Assembly: GCA_030737835.1 (NCBI GenBank)
Contig: JAUJYN010000062.1
Coordinates: forward strand, 124,001-188,000
DNA length: 64,000 bases
Direction: 5' to 3'
Source: Acorus gramineus
Taxonomy: Eukaryota; Streptophyta; Magnoliopsida; Acorales; Acoraceae
The stretch's first letter is position 1. Each line of letters opens with the position of its first letter. A program made the translations under genes and the position numbers. A model generated the notes under the pieces. It did no database searches and was not told the DNA's origin. It was given only the letters and a program-made list of their open reading frames with translations. Shown piece after piece: positions 36,206-48,007 of this stretch.

Positions 36206-36670
36206 CGTAATTGTCAAATGATGCACTTACCACTAATCCTCTACTATAATCGAGCTGTAAATTCCCATTATATGTACAATTGATTGTTTCAAATTTCAAT
36301 TGTATTCTTCATCATATACCATACACTCGAATCAAGCACTGATTCATCTATGTAGTCCTAGTGGACATGAAATTTGAAATGAAAGCCACTGGGTCTCTTG
36401 CTAGTGTCTCTTACTAGTGACTTGGGATTTGGGAACCAGCAAGCATGGCCAATTCAGACTGCAGGTGCTGATATATTGTATACCTTTATAATTTCTTCTA
36501 TTGTTAATGTGTGTCACAGGTTTAAATTGGATTGATGATGTCAGATTATCACTAAGCAATAATTTGAAGGGAAAATCTCTTAAAAGTTAGAATTATTCAA
36601 ATCAGTCACTTTTTAAAATTATATCTAAAAAAATCTCATGTCACAGTTTTAGAAACATAAAAGATTAATT
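36206..36670. other. 3' flank of DUF639 gene
   Basis: Probable 3' UTR and AT-rich spacer up to the duplicated FyPP segment. No gene is seen. Confidence 0.55.
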
Positions 36671-37311
36671 ATGTCCACGGTATTATCGTCATTAAACGAT
36701 CGTTCCCGATTCGTGATCTTATAAAACCGGTGTTCCTGAAAAACATTTGCCCCTTAAATAAGCCGTCCAGAGACGCCAACGGCGAGAGAGAGAGAGAGAG
36801 AGGATCGTATTGACTCTTTTGTCCCTTCATTTCCTCTCGACATCTCCATTTTATTCTCTCCTTTCAAATCCCTCTCTCTCCCCTAAGCCCCTTCAGAAAA
36901 AAAAAAAAAAACTTTGAAGAGAGTCGGCCATGGATCTGGATCTGTGGATCTCGAAGGTTAAAGAAGGAAACCATCTATCGGAGGACGAACTCCAGCTTCT
37001 CTGTGAATACGTAATCTCTCCCTCATCTCCTCTCGATTTCTAGGGCATTTTTTCTTGCTTTGTTTGTGCGTAATATATAGAGCAATCGGCGGAATTAGGG
37101 TTTTGTATGTTTGGTTACTTTGGTTTCTCATTAGGTTTGCATTGCTTGTTGTTATTTATGTTCCTTGATCACTTGGTTGTTCCTGTTTTGTTTGATGTGT
37201 GTGAGAAGATAATTATTATATTTTTCGTAGTTATATGTTAATGATTGGGCTATGTTAGGGTCTGCTTATCTTGTTAAATCGAGCGCCATACCTGGTATAC
37301 ATTATGTAAGC
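36671..37311 (+). pseudogene. Orphan copy of FyPP promoter, 5' UTR, exon 1 and start of intron 1
   Basis: This 641-bp block is nearly identical, in the same orientation, to 47730-48380, the 5' end of the complete phosphatase gene 11 kb downstream. It includes the TATA-like TTATAAAA (36719-36726), the GA-rich leader, exon 1 (36930-37010, [20 protein letters not shown]...) and 301 bp of intron 1. Differences seen: a missing 10-bp segment in the leader, a changed GA stretch and a few substitutions. No later FyPP exon follows. Unspliced, the frame reads into the intron and stops after about 37 codons. The presence of promoter and intron shows a DNA-level copy. It may still be transcribed, so it could serve as promoter for the carrier gene downstream. 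Confidence 0.9.
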
Positions 37312-37751
37312 TTTGGAAAGATTTTTGAATTTTTTTTAATTTAGAGCTGAATTCTAAATTAACTTCTCCGAAAAATATTTTTGTTATATAATTGAAAAAA
37401 ATAATTGTTTATCAGTAAAATCAATTTTTTTAAAAAATTAAATATCACTTGAGTTGTTTTATTAAATGAAATCACAGAATTTGATAAAAACGTTCATGTC
37501 ATGAGACTGCACAACGCTCAAACCCGTCTATGCCCGGCGCATGACACAACTCTCGGACTCAAAGGCGCGTCGTCTTGAGGCCCTTCACAACCATCGTCCT
37601 AACTTTTTATTCTACCCCCCGAAACGCAATCACTCTGCATTTCTCCTCCTTTTTTTTCTTTTTAAATCTTTCTCCCCTAATTTTGTTTGTTTGTTGATGA
37701 GCAAATAATCATTGTAGGAATTCAGTCTATCTGGAGGAAGCAAGTTTGATA
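37312..37751. promoter_or_regulatory. Probable leader of the mitochondrial carrier gene
   Basis: The FyPP copy ends at 37311; unrelated sequence follows to the carrier ATG at 37752. TTGTAG|GAATTC at 37717 could be a splice acceptor, making 37718 the start of a 5' exon. A short upstream ORF (ATGAGCAAATAA, 37697-37708) lies just before it. Confidence 0.4.
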
Positions 37752-40700
37752 ATGGAAGAGTTATTGAAGAATCATATGTTCGCTGCCCACGCCATTACGG
37801 CTGCTGGCTCCGTTGCTGTCGGCAATGCCCTCACCCACCCCCTTGACACCTTCAAAACCCTAATCCAGGTTTTACTATTTTTCAATTCTCTATATCCATT
37901 CCTTTCGATGCATCTGCCAAAGCTGATTAGTCGTCCACTGAACGAACTAATATAAGTAGAAAATAAAATCTGTCTTGTCGAACATTGAGAATGGCAGGTT
38001 TCTCCAAGCTCTTATCGAGAGTTGGGCACTGTCCAGATGCTGGACAAAGTTCGATCAGTCTCTGGGATTTCAGGTGATCTTTGTTGCTTTTTTTGCTTTG
38101 TTTTCACCCTTGAAATTATTCTCAGTTTTTTTTTTTGTGATCTTGTATAGAATCATGACCTGATTATTACTATATTATGGGTTTATTGAGGCATTAATTT
38201 GGCAAAACAAGTTCTGGGTTGCCTTTAACATTTATATCATGAGTCATGACAAAGAAGATTCTCAGTTTTTGTAGAGTTTTGATGATTGTATTCTATAAGA
38301 AATAAAGGCTTATACGGTGTAATATTTTGTAATATTTAATCTGATTTGTCGCTCCAACTAATTTATGACAAGACCTGATTATCACTATATTGAGAACCTA
38401 TGTATAACTGTAAATGTAACACACCGATCATATTCATATGTATTAAATTATTTCTGGTCCCTTGTGTTCTTCTCTATTAGGCAATTTGGTGAATCATGGC
38501 GATAAGATTCCATCAAGTCCAACAAATTTTTGTAATAGGACGGAAGAACGTAAATAAAATAAAATTTTCTAATTTTTCACATTTTCTTCTTCGGAGTTTT
38601 TTTCCCTATTAGAGGTTTTAATTTTTGAATTTGAATAAGTTCTGCCTCAATTAAGCTGTTTTTACATGGTTATTCATGCTGGTTCTTTGCTGTGATTCCA
38701 TCAACTCTTAGGTCTATACAGCGGTCTTGGGTGGTCAACCATTGCTCGGATTTCTGGGATGGGAGCACGTTTTGGGATCTATGAACTTCTAACGGCTTTT
38801 TGTAAAGGTATAGTTGCTCAATAAATGTAGTCTCTTATAGTCTCTAAGTAGGTCCACATAACATCTCTGTTCTGCCTATAAGCCTTTAATCAGGCCATAC
38901 AGCATTTTTCTGAAAGTTCTAATCTGATTATTAACTTGATGTTGTTCTTTCCCTGTCTGTCATATACACATGCACATATAGATTGAATTAGTTGCTGCAA
39001 TAAATTATAATTTAAGGAATTGAGTTTTAAGTGCCCTTCTCTATTTTGGGATTATATGAATGGTCAAAATTCCATCAGTTCTACTATGTGTGTGAGACCT
39101 TGAGGCTTCTTATTCTCGTTATACAGCAGTCCCTGACTCTGCAGCTCCAACCTTGGGCTTGCCAGGTCTTTCTAACGTGCACACCCCACACCCCTCCACA
39201 CGCACACACACTTATGCTCTATGCTCTATATTGATGTAGATTAGAATATTTCCATTTTTAAATGTTATCTTAAATATCTCAACATCTTCTGTGTTGTTTA
39301 CCACAATATTGCAGATGGAAGAGAGGATAACTATGTGTATGTCAATGAAGCTCTTTTGGCAGGCATTGCAGCTGGTGCCATCGAAGCTCTTGTAAGCACT
39401 CCATTTGAACTTTTTAAAGTCCGTGCACAGGCGTCACTTGCCCTTGGCCTGCCAACATCAAGGTCTGCCAGGGTGGTCCAAAGCACTACACCGGTATCAG
39501 AACTACTACGTGGATATACTCCTGAGAAGAAGGTCTTAGAACATTCTGCTGAGCTATTATCTGCTCTTCCTGCAAAGCATTACAATATGGTGGAAGGTCT
39601 GAGGAATTATCCTTGGATGATGACTGGATCCAGAAGGCCACCACTTGTAACTGATCTTAAAGGGCCATTAGATATTATTTCTTTGGAAGGATGGTGGAGC
39701 CTCTGGAGAAGCCTTAGGTCAGCAATGGCTCGGGACAGCATATTTTGTGGTGTTTTCTTTTCAAGCTGGCAGTACTTTCACTTATCGATCCTCAATCAGA
39801 ACTCTGCTTACATGGACCCTCCACCAAGGTCTTTATTGTTTTTCCTTGCTGTGCTTGTTACTTGCCTAGGGATTTCATCAACGAATGCTTATAGCTTGAA
39901 ATGTCATTATCTGTTCTGCATTCATCAACTTAAGTCTTGTTCTGTTCTATGTAAGTCTTCTCTCTCTTGATCATGGATGAGTTGTTTGGATCACTGATGC
40001 CGCAGTTTGTTAGGAATATTCAGCTTGAATGGTACGAGATGATGAAATTTATAGACACCATTTTTTTGTGAACTGTAGCTGTTTGTCCGCGAAATTGTGT
40101 GCAGCATATCTGGAGCTCAATCAATCATCTGAATTTTATTATCATTTATTTTGCAAGTTGATAGTGCATCCATTGTTTCGAAGTTCATGTTTGATGGTTA
40201 CTTGGATATTCTCTCAAGCTATGATATAATATATTAGATGGCTGAATTCAAATTCATCACATTTGAGCTGTCTCATAGATTTCCAAAACTTCATAATATA
40301 CCTCTCTCTTGGCTTAACTTTCATTGTTGTTGATAATAATATATCTTTCAGTCATTTATCATATTTAAACAGGTGTCAGTTGAGAGAATACTGATGTTAA
40401 CATTACTATTTTGTTATATATATACATTCTTTATATCTTTCTTACTATTTTTTCCTTTTTGTTCAGAGACATTGAAGACGGTGGTCCTGTGCCCCCTTTG
40501 ATGGTCAGTCTTGCTGCTGGGTTTTCTGGGTCAGTAGCTGCAGCTGCTTCTCATTGTTTTGACACTGCGAAAAGTCGACATGACTGCAGTGTGTTGCCAA
40601 AGGTACTGGTAGTCATCCAATTGTTCAGTAGTACTTTCTTACATATAGTAGCCATTTTTATCCTATTAAACTGCGTGATTTTTATGCCATGAACTGGTTT

Positions 40701-41845
40701 TTAGCTATTAAATATATAGTTACTTTGTCAGTGCATGGCAACCAAACTCAAGCATTATATAAGGGTTGGTACAAATTATTCCAACTTTTGGGAGGGGAAG
40801 CCTCTGTCATTAAGCGGACTCATGGATAAGCAATTCTAATTACCGATTTATTCTCAAGGTTTTTTTTTTCCTGGAATCAATTTGTAGAGGGTTGATGTCA
40901 GCATGATACCAGATTGTAAGACTACATGAAGTTTGGTGTGGAATTTTTTTTTTTTTTTGTTATTGAGGTGATCCCATGGCTGACTATTCTATTGGGATGA
41001 GACCTCAATTTCTGCTCCTATGTCTGCCTGTCACCACTTGGTAAATTACATAAAGATTAGTCAGTGGATGCATGGAAAATAGTCTCAAATTTATTTGAAT
41101 CTGATGATTGAGATGTTGGAATGGACATAAAAACTTGGGGTCGAGGATCCATCAGGTGAGGGTTACAAAGGACAGAAACTGATATGTGAGGATCATGAAT
41201 TTATGGGAAAGAGGTCGGGATAATGCTAATTAAATAAATTGAATTTCTGTATGTAGTGCTTAGAGTAGAGTGTTTTTTTTTTTTTTGGTGTTTTAAAGCA
41301 ATATAGCAATATGAAGACAGTGAGAAATGCCTAGAGATGTTTCTAGTTGAAGCAGGCTTTTTAATATTCTAGACACCAAGCAATAATGAATTTCAACTCA
41401 TTTCTGGTCCGGAAAATTTCGATAATGAGAATGACAATTTTTTTTATTTTTTTTTTATGTTTCAAATGGATTTATTGTTTCAGTGTTTCTTCACAAACAT
41501 GCTTACGTAGAAAATATGTTATTGTTGCTTAAGTCAGGCCTAAATGAAGAAAATTGTACTGCTAACCTCAAGTAATATTGCCCTATATTTTCTTGGTGAA
41601 AAAAAATAATAATCACCATTCAATTTTTGTATGCTCATTGGTTTGTTGTTGTGCAGTATATCACTATGGAGTGGAAATTTTTGGGATGGAAATTGCCTGG
41701 ATCCTGGCCAGAGAGAGTGACAGGGATCTTTCCAGTGGATAGAATTTCCCTCTTCCATGGAATAGGGTTGAGAATGGCTCGCTGCGGATTTTCATCTTTT
41801 TTGATAGTTGGTGGCTACTTGTTGGCTGTCGATCATCTGTTATGA
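37752..41845 (+). CDS. Mitochondrial carrier family (SLC25-type) protein
   Basis: Six coding exons: 37752-37868, 37998-38073, 38712-38807, 39315-39828, 40467-40602 and 41657-41845, giving 375 aa. SLC25 proteins are three-repeat, six-helix inner-membrane transporters. The first signature is intact (HPLDTFKTLIQ), the second is PFELFKVRAQ, and the third is degenerate with Cys for Pro (HCFDTAKSRHD). A long hydrophilic insert (about 145-230) sits in the second repeat. The substrate cannot be inferred. The start is uncertain: the frame stays open to 37719, where a 5' exon may join. The nearest upstream promoter-like DNA is the duplicated FyPP 5' end. Confidence 0.8.
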
Positions 41846-42617
41846 AGATCCATACATGCACATGAAGAAGGAACTTTGCAATTTCTCTAGGAGGGGGTTG
41901 CGTACCTCGCCATTTGCTATTTATTAGAATAATAGTGTGACTGAAAGTTCTGAAGCTTCCAAAAGGCGATCATCATCTGGAGGTGAATGTGATGCTTACT
42001 TGTATGCCTTGTCAGTTGCTTTGGAGTGAGAAAAATGGATCGATCTTTTGTATGATCACGTATGTTCATTTTGTTCCTTGGCTGATGGCCTAGTGGTATG
42101 GGCTGGTCTATACCAAGGATGACATTTATGTGCAAGAAAATGCAGAGCACACATGTTATCATTTAAAAAAAAAAATCATATTATGTGATTTTATGAAATA
42201 TGAAATATATACACGAATAAATTGAATGATATTATTTATAAAAAATGTGAAAAATTTTAACTGAGATATATATCTCAATTCAGTGATTCGAGGGGACTAG
42301 TGAGTTATATAAGATTACATGTTAGACAGTAAAAAAAGATAAGAGTATAGTAAAGTTACCTGTGAAAACCCCAAGTTTGATTTTTAGGATCATAATGGTT
42401 ATACATGTGGAAAGAGATTTTGTAAGCATATTAGAGATTTTTGTAAACACATTAGGACCCTTCTAATCTTAGAAAATGATTGGGTCAAAAACTTACATGT
42501 ATTTGGTGAATGTTCTCACGTGCGCTAAACGATAAAACCATGAATGCCATCACAAAATAAATAAATAATTGGGGGTTTATTCATAATTTCTGGGTAAGCT
42601 CCTCGGCCACTAAAGCG
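41846..42617. other. 3' UTR of carrier gene and spacer
   Basis: CTGATGGCCTAGTGGTATGG near 42081 resembles the A-box half of a tRNA-derived SINE, and an A run follows at about 42164-42174, but no B-box is seen. The rest is AT-rich. Confidence 0.4.
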
Positions 42618-43154
42618 ATGGCTCTCTTCCTCTCCCTCGCTCCAACAGTGTCCTCGGTCAGCCTCTCTCTCTCTCTCTCTCTCTCTCTCAGAATGGTTTT
42701 ATCAATATTGATGTATTTGATGTTTTACATGAGTGGGCTTTCTTTTCTTGTTTAGTTGAGAAAAAAGAACACCAGTATTTGCACCAAAAGGCAACACCAG
42801 CTGGGAAGAAGAGCAGCTGCTTCTTTTAGGATCAATGCCTTCTTCAATCCTTTGGACGAGCGCATCCTCAATCAAGCAATCAAGGTACCCACTTTTTTGT
42901 TCCAATAAATAAATATGTAATTGTATGGTCATGTCGTCTGTCTACTAATATGCTGTTTTTTTTATAAAAAGGAACCGGTGGCTTTCATGGGTGGGATGTT
43001 CGCTGGCCTATTGAGGCTTGATTTGAATGAAGAACCTTTGAAGGAGTGGCTGACGAGGACCGTCGAAACTTCCGGAATCACGGAGGAAGAGATCGGCGAT
43101 GAAGCTTCGAGGCAGGAGGATGATGAAGCCCCTCTAGAGATCGAGATTGAATGA
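42618..43154 (+). CDS. UPF0426 family protein, plastid (At1g28150-like)
   Basis: Three exons: 42618-42656, 42756-42884 and 42972-43154, giving 116 aa. The N-terminus is rich in Ser, Arg and hydroxylated residues like a plastid transit peptide, followed by the family block FFNPLDERILNQAIKEPVAFMGGMFAGLLRLDLNEEPLKEWL. The C-terminus is acidic. The family is plant-specific and of unknown function. A (CT)n microsatellite (about 42662-42688) begins just after the first donor. Confidence 0.85.
42662..42688. repeat. (CT)n microsatellite
   Basis: A CT run of about 13 units, starting five bases downstream of the intron 1 donor of the UPF0426 gene. Confidence 0.9.
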
Positions 43155-43506
43155 TATTTAATATAATTGAGGATGAGCTTCAATTGTGGTTCATCTACTT
43201 TGTATCAGTAATTACAAGCTCTTACGCATTTATGAGTACAAATTTCCAGATATTTTTTATATTCTTGTATCCTGTATAACCGACCACATGCTTGCTTTAA
43301 TTCTTCAATGGAGACAGAAAAATCTCACAGTATGAAATGCATGGATTCATACAATTGAACTTATTAGAATGAAGCATCAATCATTTAGCAGGAATCCTAA
43401 AAACACGTAGTAATCAATGCTGAATTCAAGAACAAATTGGAACCCAAGAATGCAACAAAGAATGAGACCTTGCCTTTCATGAGGAAACCCAATCTCCGGT
43501 GCAGCA
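43155..43506. other. Convergent 3' spacer
   Basis: 3' UTRs of the UPF0426 (+) and FAS1 (-) genes; no gene is seen. Confidence 0.55.
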
Positions 43507-44094
43507 TCACAGTAGCGTCCGATCGACCATCCGTCGTTGATTGCGGCGCTTCCGAGGGTTCTTTGGCCCATCGCGTCTGTGCACACGATGACGATGTAGA
43601 TGCAATTGCGGAGGTGGCAACGGTGTGGGTGCTCCTCGCGGCACGCTCACGAGGGGGCCTTCCACGCCGTGAGCGCAAGCCGTGCCGTCAAAATAAAGAT
43701 CCGCCACGTCGACGCGCACGTCGTTGAGGGAGAACGACTGGTGATCGCCCATCGACTCCGTCACGGTGAGGGTCACCGCGCCGCCGGCCAGTGTCGGAAC
43801 CAGCGCGCCAGGCTCGAGCCCGACCAGGCCGCGGTAGGGGAGCGCACCCACCAAGGCAATGTGGCTGGACACGAAGTCCGAGGTGATGGGTACCCCCTCG
43901 AGAGACGCATCTGGCGGGGTGAAGTAGGTGAGGGGGGTGGTGGTGTTGAAGACGTGGGCTCGGACGGCGGATGCGAAGGTGGTGTAGCCGGCGACAGAGA
44001 GGGAGGAGAGGAGGGGGTCGAGATGGGTCGAGGGAGGAGGAGCCGCTGAAATGAGGTGGGCGAGGAACAGGAGGAGAAGAGCCGGGGCTTTCAT
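43507..44094 (-). CDS. Secreted FAS1-domain (fasciclin-like) protein
   Basis: A single GC-rich exon, 195 aa, no intron. A signal peptide (APALLLLFLAHLISAAPPP, about 3-21) is followed by one FAS1-like domain: LDPLLSSLSVAGYTTFASAV, PLTYFTPPDASL (H1-like), FSLNDVRVDVADLYFDGTACAHGVEG (H2-like). It resembles the short non-classical FLA19/20 type, thought to act in the cell wall or at the plasma membrane. The tail after VEGPLVSVP is basic and Pro/His/Arg-rich without similarity I recognise; another frame is open over it (43678-43397), so a frameshift or alternative end is possible. The ATG at 44094 gives the best signal peptide. Confidence 0.75.
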   Translation of the reverse strand: MKAPALLLLFLAHLISAAPPPSTHLDPLLSSLSVAGYTTFASAVRAHVFNTTTPLTYFTPPDASLEGVPITSDFVSSHIALVGALPYRGLVGLEPGALVPTLAGGAVTLTVTESMGDHQSFSLNDVRVDVADLYFDGTACAHGVEGPLVSVPRGAPTPLPPPQLHLHRHRVHRRDGPKNPRKRRNQRRMVDRTLL

Positions 44095-45222
44095 GGTGAT
44101 GGACTGATGGTTCAGATTCGGTTGATGATTCTTTCTTGGTTTGTTCGCAGCATGCATTGATCTTAGGATTTCTTTGGTTCACAGTGGTATTTATTTTCTG
44201 AAAACACACTTGTCTAAATTATATGAGAATGTTGATACAATCTGTCATTTTTGCAATCATTCCTTGAATCCTGACCTAATACATAATTTTTACTACACTA
44301 ATATATACTAGACTAGAAATAAATTCAAAAAGTTATGCGCCTATTTTTAATTTTTATTTTTTTTTGTAAATACGTGTAATTCATTCTACATTCATATACC
44401 TTCAAATTTTTCAAGAATGATTATAACATTTTCCATTAAATAATGGGGCAACTTTTATTTTGTTTTGAAAGAGGCTATGCACCTGCAATTAACATAGAAC
44501 ATTATGGAACTCATCCATTCAGACCGAAGGTCACTCAAATGATTATAAAGCAGTTATCTCTGTATAATAATCAAATGAATCTTATATAGGTTCCCAGGCC
44601 ATACATTTTTTTGAGGCTTTGGTGGACCCAACAAAATGAAAGAAAAAAATTCCAACGGTGCAGGGCAGTGAGAGCTGCGTTTGGACATTAATGCCAGTCG
44701 GTGAACGGACATGTCCAGACTCCAGATTGCACATTTTGAGGTCCAATTGCGACCAGCTTTAATTCAGATGAACCTAAATCCAAGATAATACAGATGAGCG
44801 TGCCGCTGAAGAACAATGAGCATGCTGCACACATTGCACGCGTCACATCCATGTAGTGACATAACATTAGATCTGTTCATACATGTGAAAACCTTCTCCT
44901 GCAAAGCACAAGCAGGATAGTAAACAAAAAAAGTTGATAGCTATGTAGATTGTAAATATATGAATTGAATATTTTGGAGTAAGTGGTTAGCCAGGAAAAC
45001 CTTCCAAGAACATATTTTACAAAAATAAAATATCACAACCTCCCTTGTGTCTAAATATTGCAAATCAGCTTATGATCGTAAATCCCATTCATGTACATAA
45101 AAATAAGTTAAAACTGGATAGTGATAACCAAATAAAAAAATGAGAAATTAAGTACCTGTACAGTCTCATGGTTTGACAAGGAAAGGGATGGCATCTGATA
45201 TAATCACAGAGCAAATTTCACT
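44095..45222. other. Upstream region of FAS1 gene and 3' flank of G-patch gene
   Basis: AT-rich spacer with no supported ORF or clear repeat. Confidence 0.5.
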
Positions 45223-47306
45223 TCAGACATTATCTGGCCAAAACTCCCTAAAGAAAGCTTGTTCAAATTCTCTCTCTTTCATTCTCGCATCTTCTTCTAG
45301 CATCTTCCTAATCCTTTTTGAGGATTTCGGTTTCTTGATGTTTTGTAGATTTACCTGATGAACAAATGCATTGATGTTCAGCCTCTCAAGTATACTGGCA
45401 TATTCTATAATTTAAATGAACAAATAACCATATTTATGAAAATCATTCATTGAACCTCACATATCATAAAACATGCTATACAATTCATAATGTGTCTCAT
45501 AAATAGATGTTTTCACTTTTCACACAATTATGTATTCCAATGGTTCTGCATTGATTTTTCATATCCAATATATCAGCACTCTTTGTATCGTTTACATCTG
45601 CAAAGATAAGGTATTAAAATACCACAGGCTTAATTAAAAGACTTATCAAGGATTCTGGAGTAAAGAGTTCCTTTGTTACATGTATATAAAAATTAAGCAG
45701 ATATAACCTATCTGTCTTTTCTTGTCTAAATCCTAACCATCAACAAACCACCATGTTTCTAAATTAGAAATGACAGAAAATCATTCAAAATCTAGAAAGT
45801 AGATGAAACATAAAGAATCTAATTAGTTATAAAAAAAATCAATACTTTTTTTCTCCATAAGCATTATCTTTTATAGTTTTGTATCCCAATTTATATCAAA
45901 GGCAGTCCAGTCATTTTGCCATACAGCAGACTGATGAAAAAACTATTGTCATGTCAGTTTAAAAGCTTACATTCTTATTTTGCTCATTTGAAGAAGAATC
46001 TTCAGGAAGCTTCCTAACATTCTTCTTTACTTTTTCAGCACCTATCCCACGCTTATTTTTCTTCATGTGGGTTTCCAATGGTTCCAACCTGCCCTGTTCC
46101 AACAAACAAAAACTAATTAGATTTCCTCTAACAGGAAACAGAAAAACCACTCATGAATGGCCAAAGGCTCAGAAAATGAGAGCATAGCATACAATAAACA
46201 AAAACACAAAGTTTTTTAAACTTGACTGCTGGAAGAGAAAAGGAAGAGGAATGGTTATGAATGGTAAAGAATGTGAACCACCATGATTTGCAATTGGAAA
46301 ACACAAACTCTAAGATATGTTCATGAAAGATGTGAATCAAACCCATGTGGAAGGATATTAGTCTGACTAGGAAGGTATAAAAAGGATCCCAAAACCAACC
46401 ATGCATGATCATACAGCTACTTGCTTCGGCGTGCATGTTTTGCACACCATACCTTGTCCATCTCCCTCTATTTGGTCGCATCCATTTAGAATCATAATTG
46501 TAGTCCCAGACGACATAATTAGTCCTAATTTACCCTTCACTCTAAAATTATCCTCACGAGAGTATTATCAAAACTCACGAAAGACTAACAGTTTTCCCCC
46601 GTTTTCCCCATCTGTCATCACCAAAGCAACCATAACCATCAGTAGACAAAATATAAAAGAAAAGCACCAAGTTTTCCAACCACCAAATCACTTGATTCAG
46701 TCTATAGACTATATGACCAATAAGATGTTTCATGAGCTTGCTTTATACTTTACATTATAAAGCATCACACAAAAATTAGTGAACACAAATACACAAGTAA
46801 GATAGGGTTGGTGTATTTTGCAATTCCTCATTTAGAAGGACTGCTTTCTTCAACATGAGTACCAAGCTAAAGTTCACAAATCATTTTCCTCTTTCCCCTA
46901 TGTTCACAAAATCCGAGTCAGGCGTATCGTTCAGAAGAATGCTCAACCCAGAAAGTTTCACACATCCCTTCAGAATTCCATTACCGTGCAATGAATTAGT
47001 GTTGCAAGACTCAAAGAACATGTAAACGTGCACAATCATGCATAACCGAATCAGAATTCAGAAATCAAGAGGAAAAAAATGGGAGAGAGAGTGATTGAAG
47101 GGAAGACTAACCAACCTGTTCCAAAACACCAAGACCTGTTCCCTCTTTCCATCCTGACTTCTTCAATAGCTGCATTAAAAAGAAATTCTGTTAACATGCA
47201 TATAATATATTAAAAAAACAATAAGAAACCCTAGAACACAAACAATACGATGTTCGACCTGAAACCCTTTGTTTGATGAATCCAAAGCCACCGAACTGGA
47301 ACCCAT
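45223..47306 (-). CDS. G-patch (D111) domain protein
   Basis: Four exons: 47306-47259, 47169-47116, 46093-45971 and 45354-45223, giving 118 aa. G-patch proteins usually activate DEAH helicases in RNA processing. The motif is split by introns: NKGFQLLKKSGWKEGTGLGVLEQGRLEPLE (about 12-41), then KKNKRGIGAEK. The C-terminus KSSKRIRKMLEEDARMKEREFEQAFFREFWPDNV is a helix typical of this small plant family. An in-frame ATG at 47318 would add four residues. It is divergent from FyPP, with start codons about 700 bp apart. Confidence 0.85.
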
Positions 47307-48007
47307 CTTTTCTCCCATCTCTCTCTCTCTCGCTCTCTGGAGCGATCGATAATCGCCGTTTGGAATCAATTGATAAAACCCTTTGATGCACGTTTTGTGA
47401 ACCGTTCGTCGATCCTGATGGTTTAGAGGTTTTTTTTTTTTTTTGTTCCAGGTTTCGGTGGTCGTGTTTTATAATTTTTTTTGTTTCAGGTTTGATTTTG
47501 GTTTTAATTTTTCTGAAGTGGATGTACAATCTCTACCGTTGATCTGGTGAACCCTGCAGTCAGAGAGCATAATAATTTGGCATCTATTTGTGATTTCTTT
47601 CACGGTACAGGGACAATGTTGTCAATTCGTCATCACTAATAAACCAATTTTTATAATTTTTAAAGCTCCGGAGGCCGCCCCGGTCACCCCTTTCAAAGAA
47701 AACGAAAGATCCATACGTCCATACCAATAATGTCCAGGGTATTATCGTCATTAAACGATCGTTCCCGATTCGTGATCTTATAAAACCGGTGTTCCTGAAA
47801 AACATTTGCCCCTTAAATAAGCCGTCCAGAGACGCCTACGGCGAGAGAGAGAGAGGGCCGTTCGGAGATAGGATCGTATTGACTCTTTTGTCCCTTCATT
47901 TCCTCTCGACATCTCCATTTTATTCTCTCCTCAACCCTCCTTTCAAATCCCTCTCTCTCCCCTAAGCCCCTTCAGAAAAAAAAAAAAAACTTTGAAGAGA
48001 GTCGGCC
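47307..48007. promoter_or_regulatory. Divergent promoter region of G-patch gene and FyPP
   Basis: The 701-bp interval between opposite start codons. FyPP-proximal elements are AACGATCGTT (a perfect 10-bp palindrome ending near 47762), TTATAAAA (47778-47785) and a GA-rich leader. The part from 47730 on is the block duplicated at 36671. Confidence 0.65.

Noticed and set aside
36930..37043. Orphan FyPP exon as a functional small protein
   Set aside because: The ~37-codon reading frame runs into intron sequence and lacks every phosphatase motif; it is better called a fragment.
42081..42120. tRNA gene or SINE head (GGCCTAGTGGTATGG)
   Set aside because: A-box-like only; no B-box, no cloverleaf and no target duplication.
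43600..44049. 150-codon plus-strand ORF opposite the FAS1 gene
   Set aside because: Same cause: GC-rich single exon with few stops on the reverse strand.
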